Origin: Brachynemurus nebulosus
Lineage: Eukaryota > Arthropoda > Insecta > Neuroptera > Myrmeleontidae
Direction: 5' to 3'
NCBI GenBank assembly: GCA_035578155.1
Contig: JAPWDM010000059.1
Location: forward strand, 327,501-391,500
DNA: 64,000 nt
Part shown: positions 24,807 to 34,831 of the stretch, piece by piece
How the letters are laid out: the number at the start of each line of letters is the position of its first letter
How positions within the stretch are numbered: the stretch's first letter is position 1
Made by a program: the position numbers and the translations under genes
The notes under the pieces: generated by a model
The model's input: the letters and a program-made list of their open reading frames with translations, nothing else
What the model was told of the DNA's origin: nothing
Databases searched by the model: none

Positions 24807-27800
24807 TGTATGTATGTATGTATGTATGTATATATATTAGCACGATAACTCTTCAGGAAAAACTGCTAGCTTTACAAAATTTGGTGACAACGTTGGAAAT
24901 CCAAAAATCTTGGATGAGTTCTTCAGCCAAACACGTCGGATGCTAGGAACATGGTTTTTGTTCTTGCAAAAAATTAGTTTTTTGCCAAAATTTCCACTTA
25001 TTCAAAAACTTTTGCGAAATTTTTTTACACCATTTAAAAGAGGAGAAAAAATTACATAAAAAAGGTCTTTAAACTTTTTTTCTATGTCAACTAGTTTCCG
25101 CGAAAAACGAATTTTTATAAACGTAAATTCGCTATGTTATGCAGGATGCTGCGACAGGGGTATTTCTTTATGGGGAGGGTAAGGTTTTAAAAGCGAAAAA
25201 AAGGGATATTTTCATGATTTTTTTTTTTTTTTTGGAGATCTGAATAATGTTGGTTTATTTATTTCATATACACGTTATAGTATAACATTTGAAGTATCTT
25301 TGAAAAAATTATCAATTAAAAATATCAATAAATGAGTCGATGAGTTTCAGAACCATCTAATTGACACAACTAAAAATGTTCAGGAAATGTTCATTTATAC
25401 AAAATGCAAATGATTCATATAGTTGGAATGTAAAAATGAAATTTTGTCATTTATCAAAGTTATTATAATTTTTACTATCCTTTTTCAATATATTAGGTAG
25501 TAGATCTTATAAGAGATAGCTATATTACAAGCTTGTCTGCTGTGTTATTTACGTGCATTCCTATCGCATGAAATCATTTTCATTTGATAAAAATAATATT
25601 ATAGATAAATTACATGTGCGTATAATTAATTTGAAGATACACGAACCGTCTATGGTAAAAAAGTGATCAGAACACACACACACTTAAGAACGTACTGTAC
25701 CTGTGTACGTGATGTGTGGTTCACCCCTCTCACTTGATGTTTTTGTTGCACTTTTTGGTGTATGTAAATACAATTACTGGGCGCCACTGTCGCATCTGTA
25801 GTTCATTCTCGGTTTCTGTAGTACTGTGCTCGAGTATATACGACAATTTATTCAATTTTTTCAGCGATTTTTCCAATTTTTACCTCTGCCTGTTATTTGT
25901 AGGTTTCGACACGGACGGTCTACTACCACCGGTGTGGCAGGGTGGTGAAAGCGAGGCATTGGCACGATTAGAACGACATTTAGAACGAAAAGCGTGGGTG
26001 GCATCGTTTGGTCGACCGAAAATGACTCCACAGTCGTTGCTACCGTCACAAACCGGATTATCGCCATACCTGCGATTCGGTTGCCTATCGACGCGATTAT
26101 TTTACTATCAACTGACGGATCTGTATAAGAAAATCAAAAAAGCGTGTCCGCCACTCTCATTACACGGGCAACTGCTTTGGCGCGAATTTTTCTACTGTGC
26201 CGCGACGAAAAATGCGAATTTCGATAAGATGATCGGTAATCCGATATGTGTACAAATTCCGTGGGATAAAAATGCGGAAGCGCTAGCGAAATGGGCAAAC
26301 GTAAGTAAAAATTTGATAGAGGGTGAGATTTTTTTTTTACAATAATTTTTGAATTTTTTCAAATAGGGTCAAACAGGATTTCCGTGGATCGATGCAATAA
26401 TGACGCAGTTACGCGAGGAAGGATGGATCCATCATTTGGCGCGACATGCAGTGGCCTGTTTCTTGACGCGAGGAGATCTTTGGATTTCTTGGGAGGAAGG
26501 AATGAAGGTAAGATTGGAATTTGTAAAAGTTATGACATTGTTACCTTAAAGTAATGGAATGGTGGTTGACATGATTCTGGTCTAGACGGGTAAATTTTAG
26601 GTGTTTTTCCAGGCGTAATAAATAAAAAATACAAGGTAACTTCAAAAATGTAAACTTTATCGCATCGATGCAGCATCATGACTTTTCTGATGCGTCTAAT
26701 ACTACATGATGCGCTGCTGATGCTCTCTTGAAATTTGATGCACATTACGATGTTTTTGAACGGGATATTGGCATCATTTAGCCTCTGATTTGACTATAGA
26801 TAAGACAGATAATGTAGTATGATAGACTATAGATAATATAGCAATACAGTCCTTGTATAGGTATATTATCTTTGAATTTCAACTTGAACTTACTTGAAAT
26901 TGAAAATATTGAAATTATTTGAATAAAAAATATTACATACCTATTCTAAGTGCAAGATGTATTCAAATAGTTTAAACAATTTTAATCAAAGGTAAATACA
27001 TTCATCTTTTTCAACAATTTGTTTTTCGGAATTATTCCTGTTGGTGTTAATACCTACATAATATGGCAAGTAGTTATAATTCTACATTATACACATAGCA
27101 TGCATCTTGGACACGCATCACCAAATTTCTTGATGCATTGTTTTGACACATCAAATGCAAAAATGAACTCTTGATTTTTCGTTGTGATGCGTCTGATGCG
27201 TTTTTGAGCTTTTGACTCTGCCTCATGCAAGCAGTGATGCATTTTTGAAGTTAGCCTTACTGTAGTTTGATGCATAATTTTTACACGTGTGTTAAATATT
27301 ATTTCGACTGGATACAGTAAGTAATTCTAAATATTGCGAAAAAAAGACTAACGTCTATTGAAAATATATTTTTGTTGAAAATTTTTGTTGCAAAACGTTT
27401 CCTAACGTTACAGTAGTGCGAACACACTAATATTTGCTTGCATCAAAATGTGACGTCATAGCATACGTCATCATGGTTGATCGTTTTTCGCTCCAATTTA
27501 TTCATTTAAAACTGAATAGTGTTTTTTTTTACGATTTTCAAAAAATTTATTGAAAATTAATTAGTTAACACGTAAAAACAAAGCATTTAGAATCATTTTT
27601 TAATTGCAGTCAAGTACCCTATTGTTTACGACACTGAGGCAATGTTTCGACGTGCGACTTTAAGCGCTAATTTTATTTTTATTTCGAATTAGGTATTTGA
27701 AGAATTACTTTTGGACGCGGATTGGTCGGTGAATGCCGGTATGTGGATGTGGCTATCGTGTTCATCATTTTTCCAACAATTTTTCCACTGTTACTGCCCA

Positions 27801-30800
27801 GTAAGATTTGGACGTAAGGCTGATCCTAATGGCGATTATATAAGGTATGAATATTTTAACTCGAAACATTTTCCAAAAAAACAATTTACAATAACTTAAT
27901 GTTGTATTTTTTTCAGGAGATATTTGCCGGTACTTAAAAATTTCCCCACACGCTATATCCATGAACCGTGGGTGGCGCCCGAATCTGTACAAAAGGCTGC
28001 AAAATGTATTGTGGGCAAAGATTATCCTTTGCCAATGGTTAATCATGCAGTGGCCAGTCGAATCAATATTCAACGGATGAAACAAGTGTATCAACAGTTG
28101 GCGAAATATAAAAATTTAGATAGTGAGAAAACTAGTAAGTATTTTCGTTATTTTTTTCTGGCGAACGTCAGTGTTGGGTAAAATGTAATTGAATTAAAAA
28201 TTACGTTGCTGTTTCAATAAATTTAAAGATTAAGACGAGTTAACTCGTCATGCAGTATGTATATATTCGCTAATATGTATAAGTACCGACATCTGTGACA
28301 GATTTTCCAAAATACGGTATAATTGTAAGTAATGTTTGATTTTACTAGCATAGTTTAGTATAATTTCTATTTTGCAAATTCCAAGGGTATCATTTTTTGA
28401 TCTATTGTTGGTATTTATTGTATTTATCAGTGACAGTAAAAGGTCAAGCATTTTGAGACAAAAATAATTAGGCTTTTGAAGAAAAAATTTTTTTGTTATA
28501 AATGGAAAGATCATATATAAGTTTTATAAGAAAACTTTTTTTTTTTTTTTAAACCTAAATATATAAGAAGTTATATTAAATTAAAAATAAATTTTTAAAC
28601 CTAGAACCGATAACGGGCCGATAGTTCCCGAGCGCTTATGTGACGTAATAATGGTTATATTGTCTGAACATAGCTACATTAGTGTCTTTTTATTTTCAAA
28701 TAGATTTTAGGCCAAGAGCTACTGGCCGATTTGCGATGGTCATTTCAACACGCGTTAAATTGAGAAATTTCATAATTATTTTGACAAATATCCATAGTAA
28801 TGTGATTTAAAAAGAAGAGAGATTACGAATAAGAGATTACACTGTTATTATGAAAAGTTTCTCATTATTATTGTTCTGACTCATATTTATCTAAATAATT
28901 TAAAATAACAAAATTAATTTATTTACGTTTAATCTTCTGTAGTTTTACAAGAAGGTGTAATTTCGCCAGTGACGCTTAAATTTTTTAATTTTAATAGTAT
29001 TTATCGACTAAAAATTTCAGTATATTCACATTTAAACTTCCAGATGATACCATAATCTCATTTTAACAATATGCTTTTGGTCTATTGTTGTATAAAAGAG
29101 ACCAATTATTTACATTTCGTTTTAACGAATTTTCAAATTCAGCACAATTTACCACAACTTTATACGTTAAGGATGACTCAATCCGGCCGAATAGGCTTGC
29201 CAGAACTGAATTTTTGTGTAGAGTAAGTAATATCCAAGATCCTGTCGTCTCAATTTAACGCGTGTTGAAATGACTATCGCAAATCGGCCAGCAGCTCTCC
29301 TACTATTATTGTTGCTATGAAATTATTGTTACTATGAAATTATTGTTGCTCTGAAATTGTTGTTTTTATCCAAATTATTGCTTGCTATAAACTACACTGT
29401 CGAAATATCGAAACTAAAGAAATATTGAGCTTGTTTTGTACCCCTTTGTGATAGCAATACAAAAATAAATCCGGAAAAAATGTCCCTCAAGATTTTGAAC
29501 GTCGAAATCAATGAAACAACCACCAATAATTTTTCCTACTAAATTTTAATAATTTTGACACTTTTGACACTTTATGACGTCACAGACATCGCGATCCTTT
29601 GTAATGCTGTTTTTAACCAAATGATATTTTTAAAAATTTTTCAAGTTTTAATTAATCTTTTATTTATTATACATCATTTTAAAAAAATTTTTCGTGTCGA
29701 TTATCAATATTATTTATGATGTAGATTTGAAATAAAACAAAAAAAATGATATATATTTTTATTATTCAAAAACCCAATTACAGTCGACTCTCGTTAATTC
29801 GAAACTCGAGGGATTCTTAAAATATTACGAATTATAGAGAGGTTCGAATTATGGAAAGGGAACAAGTCCTGGACTTGTTCCCTTTCTGCAGTAAACGTAT
29901 AATAATTTATGACTGAACTACTTGCTATTTCCGTAACAGATGATAGACAAGTTCTGTTTCTGTTGTCAATCATCCGTCTATACAGCATCTTTAGTTTAAA
30001 ACAAAAAAACGCATTTTCAAAATATTGTGACTTGTTACCTTTCTGCAGTTAGCAGTTCATATATTTTCCACCCTGTATATAACATAATGGTATTTTCACT
30101 CAATACTAAATTTAACCATTAATTCAATTACAATGCTAATTAAATATGCCCAATACAGATAAACGCACACCAAGCGATTTTTTTGATTGTACGTCAAAAT
30201 GTCGTTCAGTTTATTCAACAAGTAATGAATCTAAATACGAATTTTAATCCACAGATTTAATTAATCAAACGAATCAACAACATCAAAATTTGGTGGCAAT
30301 GAGCCCGTCCCCAAACACCATTATATCAAGTATTAACAATTCCTACAATTTGACAGTTCCCGCTTCCAGTCAACCGCAACAGAACAATATTTCGTATTTA
30401 CCGTCTGAACAACAGTACAATTCCGATTATCAACAACAGACGTCAGCGCCACCATCGAATCCACATCAAACCTACATGTCAAATAATGTTTACGACACAG
30501 AATCCCAGAATTCTCAAAACATGAATTCGTATCAACATCAACATCAACATCAGCAACACATGGACAATACAACAATCGTCTTCTCCCACCCCGCTGACGG
30601 ATACACCACAAATTCACCAATGAAACCGCCGCCGAATTCAATTAACCCCGCCTACTTACACGATACGGATGACTTCATGCGGGAAAATAGTCGAATTAAA
30701 ACGAATTCACAAAATTTCAATTTTTGTGAACCAATGAAATATTCTCAAATGAGTGGAAGTAATGTTGTCTATGTGCCAAATACGCCGAACCCATATAATC

Positions 30801-30880
30801 TACCGGACGGTACGCCGGAACGGAATTGTACCGCAACGAACTCGCAAGCGTTGAATATAAAACGGGAAGAGCAACAATAA
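14099..30880 (+). CDS. cry2: cryptochrome 2 (mammalian-type), whole gene, 8 coding exons
   Basis: Coding exons are 14099-14382, 22091-22342, 24036-24220, 25903-26300, 26367-26507, 27693-27844, 27917-28134 and 30255-30880. All introns are GT-AG, the phases agree, and the total is 2256 nt (751 aa). The photolyase-related domain starts near residue 48 ([14 protein letters not shown]). The FAD-binding domain includes [13 protein letters not shown] (about 291-303) and [10 protein letters not shown] (329-338), then [35 protein letters not shown] and [12 protein letters not shown]. The [19 protein letters not shown] helix (exon 7) is the region that contacts PERIOD and F-box partners in mammalian CRYs. 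The last about 208 residues are a Gln/Asn/Pro-rich tail. By family knowledge this is a light-independent nuclear repressor of CLOCK/CYCLE. An in-frame TAA at 14081 precedes the first ATG. The second ATG (14174, residue 26) has A at -3 and the first has T, so translation may start there. An extra small exon in intron 7 cannot be excluded. Confidence 0.95.
14676..15597. mobile_element. piggyBac MITE with CCCTAGAA ends, 922 bp (family B), copy 1
   Basis: TTAA (14672-14675 and 15598-15601) flanks CCCTAGAATCATACGT and ACGTATGATTCTAGGG. CCCTAGAA equals the first eight bases of the classical piggyBac terminus. Near both ends sit GTCATTTTGAC, GTCCTTTTGAC and GTCGTTTTGAC motifs, possibly transposase-binding sites. 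It has no transposase and lies in cry2 intron 1. Confidence 0.88.
16879..17199. mobile_element. foldback MITE, ~320 bp
   Basis: Arms of about 110 bp are inverted. The left has TTTTTTAAGAAAAAGC and GCAACATAATTTATAAAAGC. The right has GCTTTTATAAATTATGTTGC and GCTTTTTCTTAAAAAA. It lies in cry2 intron 1. Confidence 0.75.
17530..17610. mobile_element. half copy of the 2754-2972 MITE
   Basis: ACGACGCAAAGATTACGGG, AGCGCCTCTG and GAAGCTGTATCAAGTAAAAA match one arm of the 2754-2972 element. The opposite arm is absent. It lies in cry2 intron 1. Confidence 0.6.
18150..18479. mobile_element. family B piggyBac MITE, truncated inverted copy
   Basis: The right end is ACGTATGATTCTAGGG followed by TTAA (18480-18483). 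The body matches about 320 bp of 14676-15597 in reverse, and the other terminus is missing. It appears inserted in the family A copy that follows. Confidence 0.8.
18480..19262. mobile_element. family A element, inverted truncated copy
   Basis: It is reverse complementary to 11877-12648 at high identity, ends in ACCTTACCCCGCCC with TTAA at 19263-19266, and lacks its other terminus. At 18480 it abuts a piggyBac-type MITE exactly at an internal TTAA. It lies in cry2 intron 1. Confidence 0.8.
20276..20941 (+). repeat. intronic repeat copy 1 (interrupted)
   Basis: It consists of CATTTATACAAAATGC to CTATCCTTTTT, then the 477-bp insertion, then AATATATTAGGTAGTAGATC to CATTTTCATTTG. It is the same as 25392-25594 apart from the insertion and a 14-bp difference. 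Confidence 0.8.
20372..20848. mobile_element. TTAA-flanked piggyBac-like MITE, 477 bp
   Basis: TTAA (20368-20371 and 20849-20852) flanks CACTATGAGGCCCA and TGGGACTGAAAGTG, an imperfect inverted repeat. The surrounding repeat occurs uninterrupted at 25392-25594, so the borders are confirmed by an empty site. The right half is rich in TGTATG repeats. Confidence 0.82.
21231..21301 (+). repeat. short tandem duplication
   Basis: A 29-bp unit (containing CAGTGAGAATACAGCCCTC) occurs twice, 42 bp apart. It is followed by an AACTCTATAAT motif seen twice and then an (ATT)n tract. Confidence 0.8.
21350..21399. repeat. (ATT)n microsatellite
   Basis: About 16 ATT/TTA trinucleotides in cry2 intron 1. Confidence 0.97.
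21770..22060 (-). repeat. GACGAGTTAACTCGTC family copy, minus orientation
   Basis: It contains the 16-bp perfect palindrome GACGAGTTAACTCGTC (22025-22040), TCTGTCACAGATGGCGGCAC and TACCGTATTTCGACAAAT, shared in reverse with 28195-28470, 33650-33734 and 43165-43350. It lies just before cry2 exon 2. Confidence 0.7.
22091..22342 (+). CDS. cry2: cry2 coding exon 2
   Basis: This exon encodes residues 95-179, from [14 protein letters not shown] through [30 protein letters not shown] and [14 protein letters not shown]. These are highly conserved CRY2/6-4 photolyase segments. The acceptor is TTTTCAG and the donor is AA|GTCAGT. The flanking introns are 7.7 kb and 1.7 kb. Confidence 0.95.
22392..22582. 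mobile_element. small inverted-repeat element, 191 bp
   Basis: GGCGGGGTAAAAAAAAGACA at the left faces TGTCTTTTTTTACCCGCC at the right. It lies in cry2 intron 2. Confidence 0.6.
22702..23322 (+). mobile_element. MITE with GCATCA subterminal repeats, 621 bp, copy 1
   Basis: Ends GGCTAACTTCAAAAATG and CATTTTTGAAGTTACC form an inverted repeat. About seven GCATC/GATGC motifs cluster inside each end, a pattern seen for transposase-binding sites. An inverted, near-identical copy is at 26635-27256. It lies in cry2 intron 2. The superfamily is not assigned. Confidence 0.8.
24036..24220 (+). CDS. cry2: cry2 coding exon 3
   Basis: This exon encodes residues 179-240, including [20 protein letters not shown] and [12 protein letters not shown], which lead into the interdomain linker. 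The acceptor is TTTGCAG and the donor is G|GTAGGG. With exons 4 and 5 it sits between two inverted copies of a 0.62 kb element. Confidence 0.94.
24585..24842. repeat. microsatellite-linked repeat, copy 1, with (TA)n and (TATG)n
   Basis: GAAATTTGTTTTGAGGTCCC and TATTCACTAAAATTTATA precede (TA)n at 24721-24778 and (TATG)n at 24779-24830. Relatives lie at 34737-35040 (also with (TA)n) and 35168-35300. Confidence 0.75.
25392..25594 (+). repeat. intronic repeat copy 2 (empty site)
   Basis: This is an uninterrupted relative of 20276-20941, with a TCAA where copy 1 has the TTAA target. It lies in cry2 intron 3. Confidence 0.8.
25903..26300 (+). CDS. cry2: cry2 coding exon 4
   Basis: This exon encodes residues 241-373: the end of the linker ([16 protein letters not shown]), the start of the FAD-binding domain ([13 protein letters not shown]) and [10 protein letters not shown]. 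The acceptor is TTTGTAG and the donor is AAC|GTAAGT. The next intron is only 66 bp. Confidence 0.95.
26367..26507 (+). CDS. cry2: cry2 coding exon 5
   Basis: This exon encodes residues 374-420 ([43 protein letters not shown]), the signature core of the FAD pocket. It is exactly 47 codons in phase 0, with acceptor AAATAG and donor AAG|GTAAGA. Confidence 0.95.
26635..27256 (-). mobile_element. MITE with GCATCA subterminal repeats, 622 bp, copy 2 (inverted)
   Basis: This is a reverse-complement, near-identical copy of 22702-23322 in cry2 intron 5. The ends are GGTAACTTCAAAAATG and CATTTTTGAAGTTAGCC. Together the pair brackets exons 3-5. Confidence 0.82.
27693..27844 (+). CDS. cry2: cry2 coding exon 6
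   Basis: This exon encodes residues 421-471 ([51 protein letters not shown]), containing conserved tryptophans of the cryptochrome core. The acceptor is GAATTAG and the donor is AG|GTATGA. A 72-bp intron follows. Confidence 0.95.
27917..28134 (+). CDS. cry2: cry2 coding exon 7
   Basis: This exon encodes residues 471-543 ([47 protein letters not shown]). It closes the conserved core with the C-terminal helix used for partner binding in mammalian CRYs. The donor is CTA|GTAAGT. Confidence 0.94.
28195..29760 (+). repeat. 1.5 kb repeat block, copy 1 (cry2 intron 7)
   Basis: It is colinear with 43165-44130. In order it holds the GACGAGTTAACTCGTC palindrome (28234-28249), a TATGTGACGTAATA segment, one foldback arm (ACTGGCCGATTTGCGATGG), its partner arm near 29250-29300, and a THAP-like coding scrap near 29420-29545. 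It looks like a degraded DNA transposon with nested insertions. Confidence 0.7.
29780..29885. mobile_element. possible Tc1/pogo-type terminus and 31-bp palindrome
   Basis: ACAGTCGACTCTCGTTAATT and a nearby TTCGAA-rich stretch resemble pogo/Tigger terminal repeats. A hairpin follows at 29855-29885: AAAGGGAACAAGTCC, one T, then its exact reverse complement. No opposite terminus was found. Confidence 0.35.
30255..30880 (+). CDS. cry2: cry2 coding exon 8, C-terminal tail and stop
   Basis: This exon encodes residues 544-751, a low-complexity tail rich in Gln, Asn, Ser, Pro and His (for example HQHQHQQH) with no recognised domain. Such tails are the variable part of insect CRY2. The final residues NIKREEQQ include IKRE, which fits the SUMO consensus (hydrophobic-K-x-E); that is inference only. 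The acceptor is CCACAG. The join to exon 7 restores the frame, but the tail is poorly conserved, so this exon is less certain than the others. Confidence 0.87.
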
Positions 30881-32612
30881 TTGAAATTTTTTTTGAGGTC
30901 TAGTCGTTAAATTAAACCGAATTAATGAAATTGCCGCGGGTCGGAGCCGGTTTCGAACGAGGTTTTTGAAAGCGTGTTATTTTTTTAACGGTTTTTGTAT
31001 ATAAAATAGAGAAAAAATTTAGTCGGAAAAGCCTTCGTTTATGTTCGGTAGTTAAAAATCGGCTCTGATCGTGTGGAGTTAAAAGTTTTTATTTTTCGGA
31101 TACGTTTTTTGTGTTTCACGTAGGTAAAATGGAGAAATAGTTTTAAAAAAATATCTCCAGGTATTCTAACTCAAAGATATTTATGTATTCGAGGTCGAAA
31201 AAGATCCTAATCATATCATATTTGCACATATATTAATTAAAAAGTCCTTTTTTGTATTTTTTTTTGGAATTGAAATTGACAGATCGGTATGGTTAGTAAA
31301 ACAGCCTTTGTGGCCCGGTCTAGTATTTTCTGTCAATTTTTAGTATTTCGAATCTAAAAATTCATTTTTTGAAATTTATTTTCAACGAGTAAAATTATTT
31401 TATTTTTAATTTGACAGTTAAAAGTCAACATAACCATAAAATTCAGAATATAATCAGCTGATCGTATTTCAGCGGCCATTTTATAATTTTACATCGATGA
31501 TAGCCTCAGAATGTGATACGTGTTTAACAAAACTTGAATAAAAAAGGATAATTTTGTTGTTATTGTGGACAGATAATAATTTTTTCCCACGGAGTTTAGG
31601 AGTAGACAAAGTTTAAAATGAATTCACAGGACTGAAAAGAATTGTTAAACTATAGCTATTATTTAATATAATTAATGAAAACAATTTGACAGGAAAAGTG
31701 TCAACGCTTTCTTCAGAACACCAAACATTATGACTACTCCATAACTCCATGATTTTAATTCTCGTCGCTTCTCCATTTTAAATAAAAGAAATTTATGAGA
31801 ACTCAGTTTTTCGTTTTGTACCAATTCTTACACCTTACAAGTATGTAATATCGTACGAAAATTGACGAAAATAAATTTATTGAATGTAATAAAGATATGA
31901 ATGATATGCGCATGCGTACCATTTTTCCTCAGTGACGACCATCTTGAATTTTTTTAATGTAAATATCAAATGTGAACTGATTCAACTTTTTTTCAGTCTG
32001 TAGCTAACTTTAATGTTAGCTTTCTACGTGAATTGATATTAGAATTCAACCCGTTATAACTCAGCGTATGGTTATTGTATTACGTGGATCGTAATGGGTT
32101 AAGTTTTTTTTTTTTAATTTTTATATTAAAGAATGTCAGTTTGAAAATTTTATAACTAAGTAAATCAAGCAGGTCTTTTCATTTTTAATTTTCAAACTAA
32201 CTGTAATTATTAAATTTTCTGTAGAAGGGACCATTTTATGACACTATAATACTTACAATTGGTCTTATTAACTGTTTTTCTAACAAAATACGTTACGTAA
32301 ACTCGTATACAGTGTTTTGGTAAAAGTAAATCGTAGTCAAATTGTTTGGGATACTTACGAATCACCTCTACCACCTGTTATTATTTTTAGGGTCACTAAA
32401 AATTTCAAAATTAAACTTCTCAAAAGTTACCAAATATTATAGTAAAATTTGTATATAAAATAAAAGAAATAATCTATATTTTTATCAAAATTATTCAAAA
32501 GATAAAGATAAACAATGCAAATGTTTATAAAGACGATATTTTTCTACGATCCTTTTTCCTATTAACCCTCTCTTGCCGAAGATAAACAAGAAGTGTTAAT
32601 AATTAGATAATA
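30881..32612 (+). other. cry2 3' UTR and downstream non-coding DNA
   Basis: No ORF or repeat structure was recognised here. The candidate poly(A) signals at 31537 and 31783 may end cry2 transcripts within this stretch. Confidence 0.4.
31537..31542 (+). terminator. candidate cry2 poly(A) signal
   Basis: AATAAA lies about 660 bp after the cry2 stop and is followed by a T/G-rich stretch (TTTTGTTGTTATTGTGG). Another AATAAA lies near 31783. In such AT-rich DNA the motif alone is weak evidence. Confidence 0.35.
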
Positions 32613-32983
32613 TACAGAGTGATTCACGTAGACCGTTCATTAGAACTTCCGAGTATTGAATAGATAGAGGGAGTACAGAGATATATACAATGTATATATG
32701 AAAATGAAGCCAAAAAAGTGATAGGTGTGTTGACAAATATGGCGGATACATAAGGTTGGATTTAAAATTTTTCTCTATTTATTGATGTTTAATTTATTAT
32801 TAGAATATTTATTAATAAATAGTCTTAAATTACAACAAAAATCGCATACAAATTAAAAAATATTCATTACCACCGACACTTTGTAGGTTATGAAAGGTGT
32901 TAACCAATATGGCGATTTTGATTAAAAAAATACATACATATTTTAATATCAGTGATTAAAACGCTCTACGTGAATCACTCTGC
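32613..32983. mobile_element. TACAGAGTG-end MITE, ~370 bp
   Basis: TACAGAGTGATTCACGTAGA and TCTACGTGAATCACTCTG are inverted ends next to TA. It is related by ends to 37195-37712. Confidence 0.7.
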
Positions 32984-33649
32984 ATTTATAAATATTATAG
33001 AGAATAATCTTTTCTTTTTCGTTTTTGAATGATTAATTTTGATGATGAGTGAACGCGAAGATGAACGAATGAGTTCGTTTTAGTTCGTAAATACACATTT
33101 TTTATTTGATACGGAGTATAGATAGTTGAATTAACCCTTTGCACTTCGTCATGGGATCGTTTGAGACGGAGTTAATTAAGAATTTTATATTTAAGAGTAT
33201 TTTTATACATGTGATTTTTTAATTAATTTTTTTTTCTAAGTTATGTAAAAATGGAGACATTTTAAAATGTTTTGTTTGATATTTTAGAGAGATATGTAAT
33301 TATATTTTTTTTTAAAAAGTGCATTAGTAGTAATATAGTTAATGATTTTTAGAATGCTTATTTATGAATATATGTAATTTTATGTAACATGATTGAAAAA
33401 GAAATTCATATGAAATATTTTTCGTATTGAAAATTATTTTTAAAAATGTTACTTTATGATAAAGTAATAAAGTATTTGATAAAACGTAAATTTGTGTTTT
33501 ATTTGTGGTATAGTTATACCTATTAACTCTTCTAATGACAAAGACAAATTATCCTGCAATACGGCAGCTCAAAAACACAGTAGTTTATTTCTGCACCTCT
33601 AAAAAGGAAGCAGAAATGTGTGTATTCCACCGCAAAAGAAGTTGAAGGG

Positions 33650-34410
33650 GTTTATCACTTTAAATGATTAAGACGAGTTAACTCGTTCTGCAATATGGCG
33701 GCTTAAAATGCTGTGATATGTATATATTCACTGGCAGTGTTCCCTCTAAGCTGTGCGCGTGTGCGCGCACACATAAATTTTAAACATAGCGCACATTAAA
33801 AATATTCGCGCGCACAGGAAAATTTTTTTTCGTGCAGAAAATACAATTGCACCTGCATATGAAATTCATTTAAAAATAATAAAATGAAAAACAAAAATTG
33901 AATCAAATAGATCAAATATAGTTTTAGATTTAAATAAACCACCAACTATAGTATTTTTGTATAGGTATAGATGCCAGTATAGATTTTCTTATTTTTCATT
34001 TGAATGAAAAGGAAAAGCCACATTAATCAGTTAAATTCTATTTTCGCGAACTAATGATTTGACTTGATTTTAGAGTAGTCTTTTTTTTCATTGTGTTCCG
34101 TTGAACTGTATATATTATAATACAAGTGGTATGCTTGCTGTGAGATCGAGTTAATGCGAAAGTAGGTACAAAATTTAGCTGAATGTTAATAATATTCTGT
34201 ATTGTATTTTTTTTATTCTATGCGCTTTTTTAATTGCCGCGCACATTTTCTTTTTTGTTTTGGAAAAAACTGCACACTCTTAAAAAAGTGCGCACACAGG
34301 TTACAAAAAATTAGAAGGAACACTGTTCACTGGTATAATTCTAAGTAATGTTCAATTTTAATATAGTTTAGTATAATTTATATTTTGCAAATTCCTAGGG
34401 TTTACTTTTG
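33650..34410 (+). repeat. GACGAGTTAACTCGTC family copy split by a hAT MITE
   Basis: The head with GACGAGTTAACTCGTT and ATATGGCGGCTTAAAATGC is at 33664-33734. The continuation, TTCACTGGTATAATTC to TTTTGCAAATTCCTAGG, is at 34326-34400. Compare 43183-43350. Confidence 0.75.
33735..34325. mobile_element. hAT-type MITE, 591 bp, with 8-bp target duplication
   Basis: CAGTGTTCCCTCTAA and TTAGAAGGAACACTG are 15-bp inverted ends with one mismatch. TTCACTGG flanks both sides (33727-33734 and 34326-34333). It splits a copy of the GACGAGTTAACTCGTC repeat family. Both ends carry GCGCACAC-rich motifs. It has no transposase. Confidence 0.92.
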
Positions 34411-34733
34411 AATGATCTTTGATTTTTTTTATATATTTTTACCACCTAATTGATAAATTAAAGAAAAATTCAAAAATTAAACTTTGGTAAAAAAATTTTT
34501 TCCCTCATTTATGTTGTAATGCATTAGATCAGTTTTATCGAAAAATTAATATGTAGTCTCATTTAAAAATCTATAAGTTTGTATCATAGCTCGAAAACCA
34601 TAAGAGCTATAAAGCTCCTGACTATATCAATCGGTTGCCCCCGTCGATATCTACACCTCTTATTTGAACAATTTTTCGATTAAATCAACGGTTTGGCTGT
34701 TATAAAAATGGCAACTCTCAAAAAACTCACACG

Positions 34734-34736
<3 letters not shown>

Positions 34737-34831
<95 letters not shown>

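Noticed and set aside
30146..30245. Possible extra cry2 exon ([17 protein letters not shown])
   Set aside because: Direct joining of exon 7 to 30255 keeps phase and frame with a good acceptor, and no consensus donor clearly ends this stretch in the right phase. RNA evidence could reopen it.
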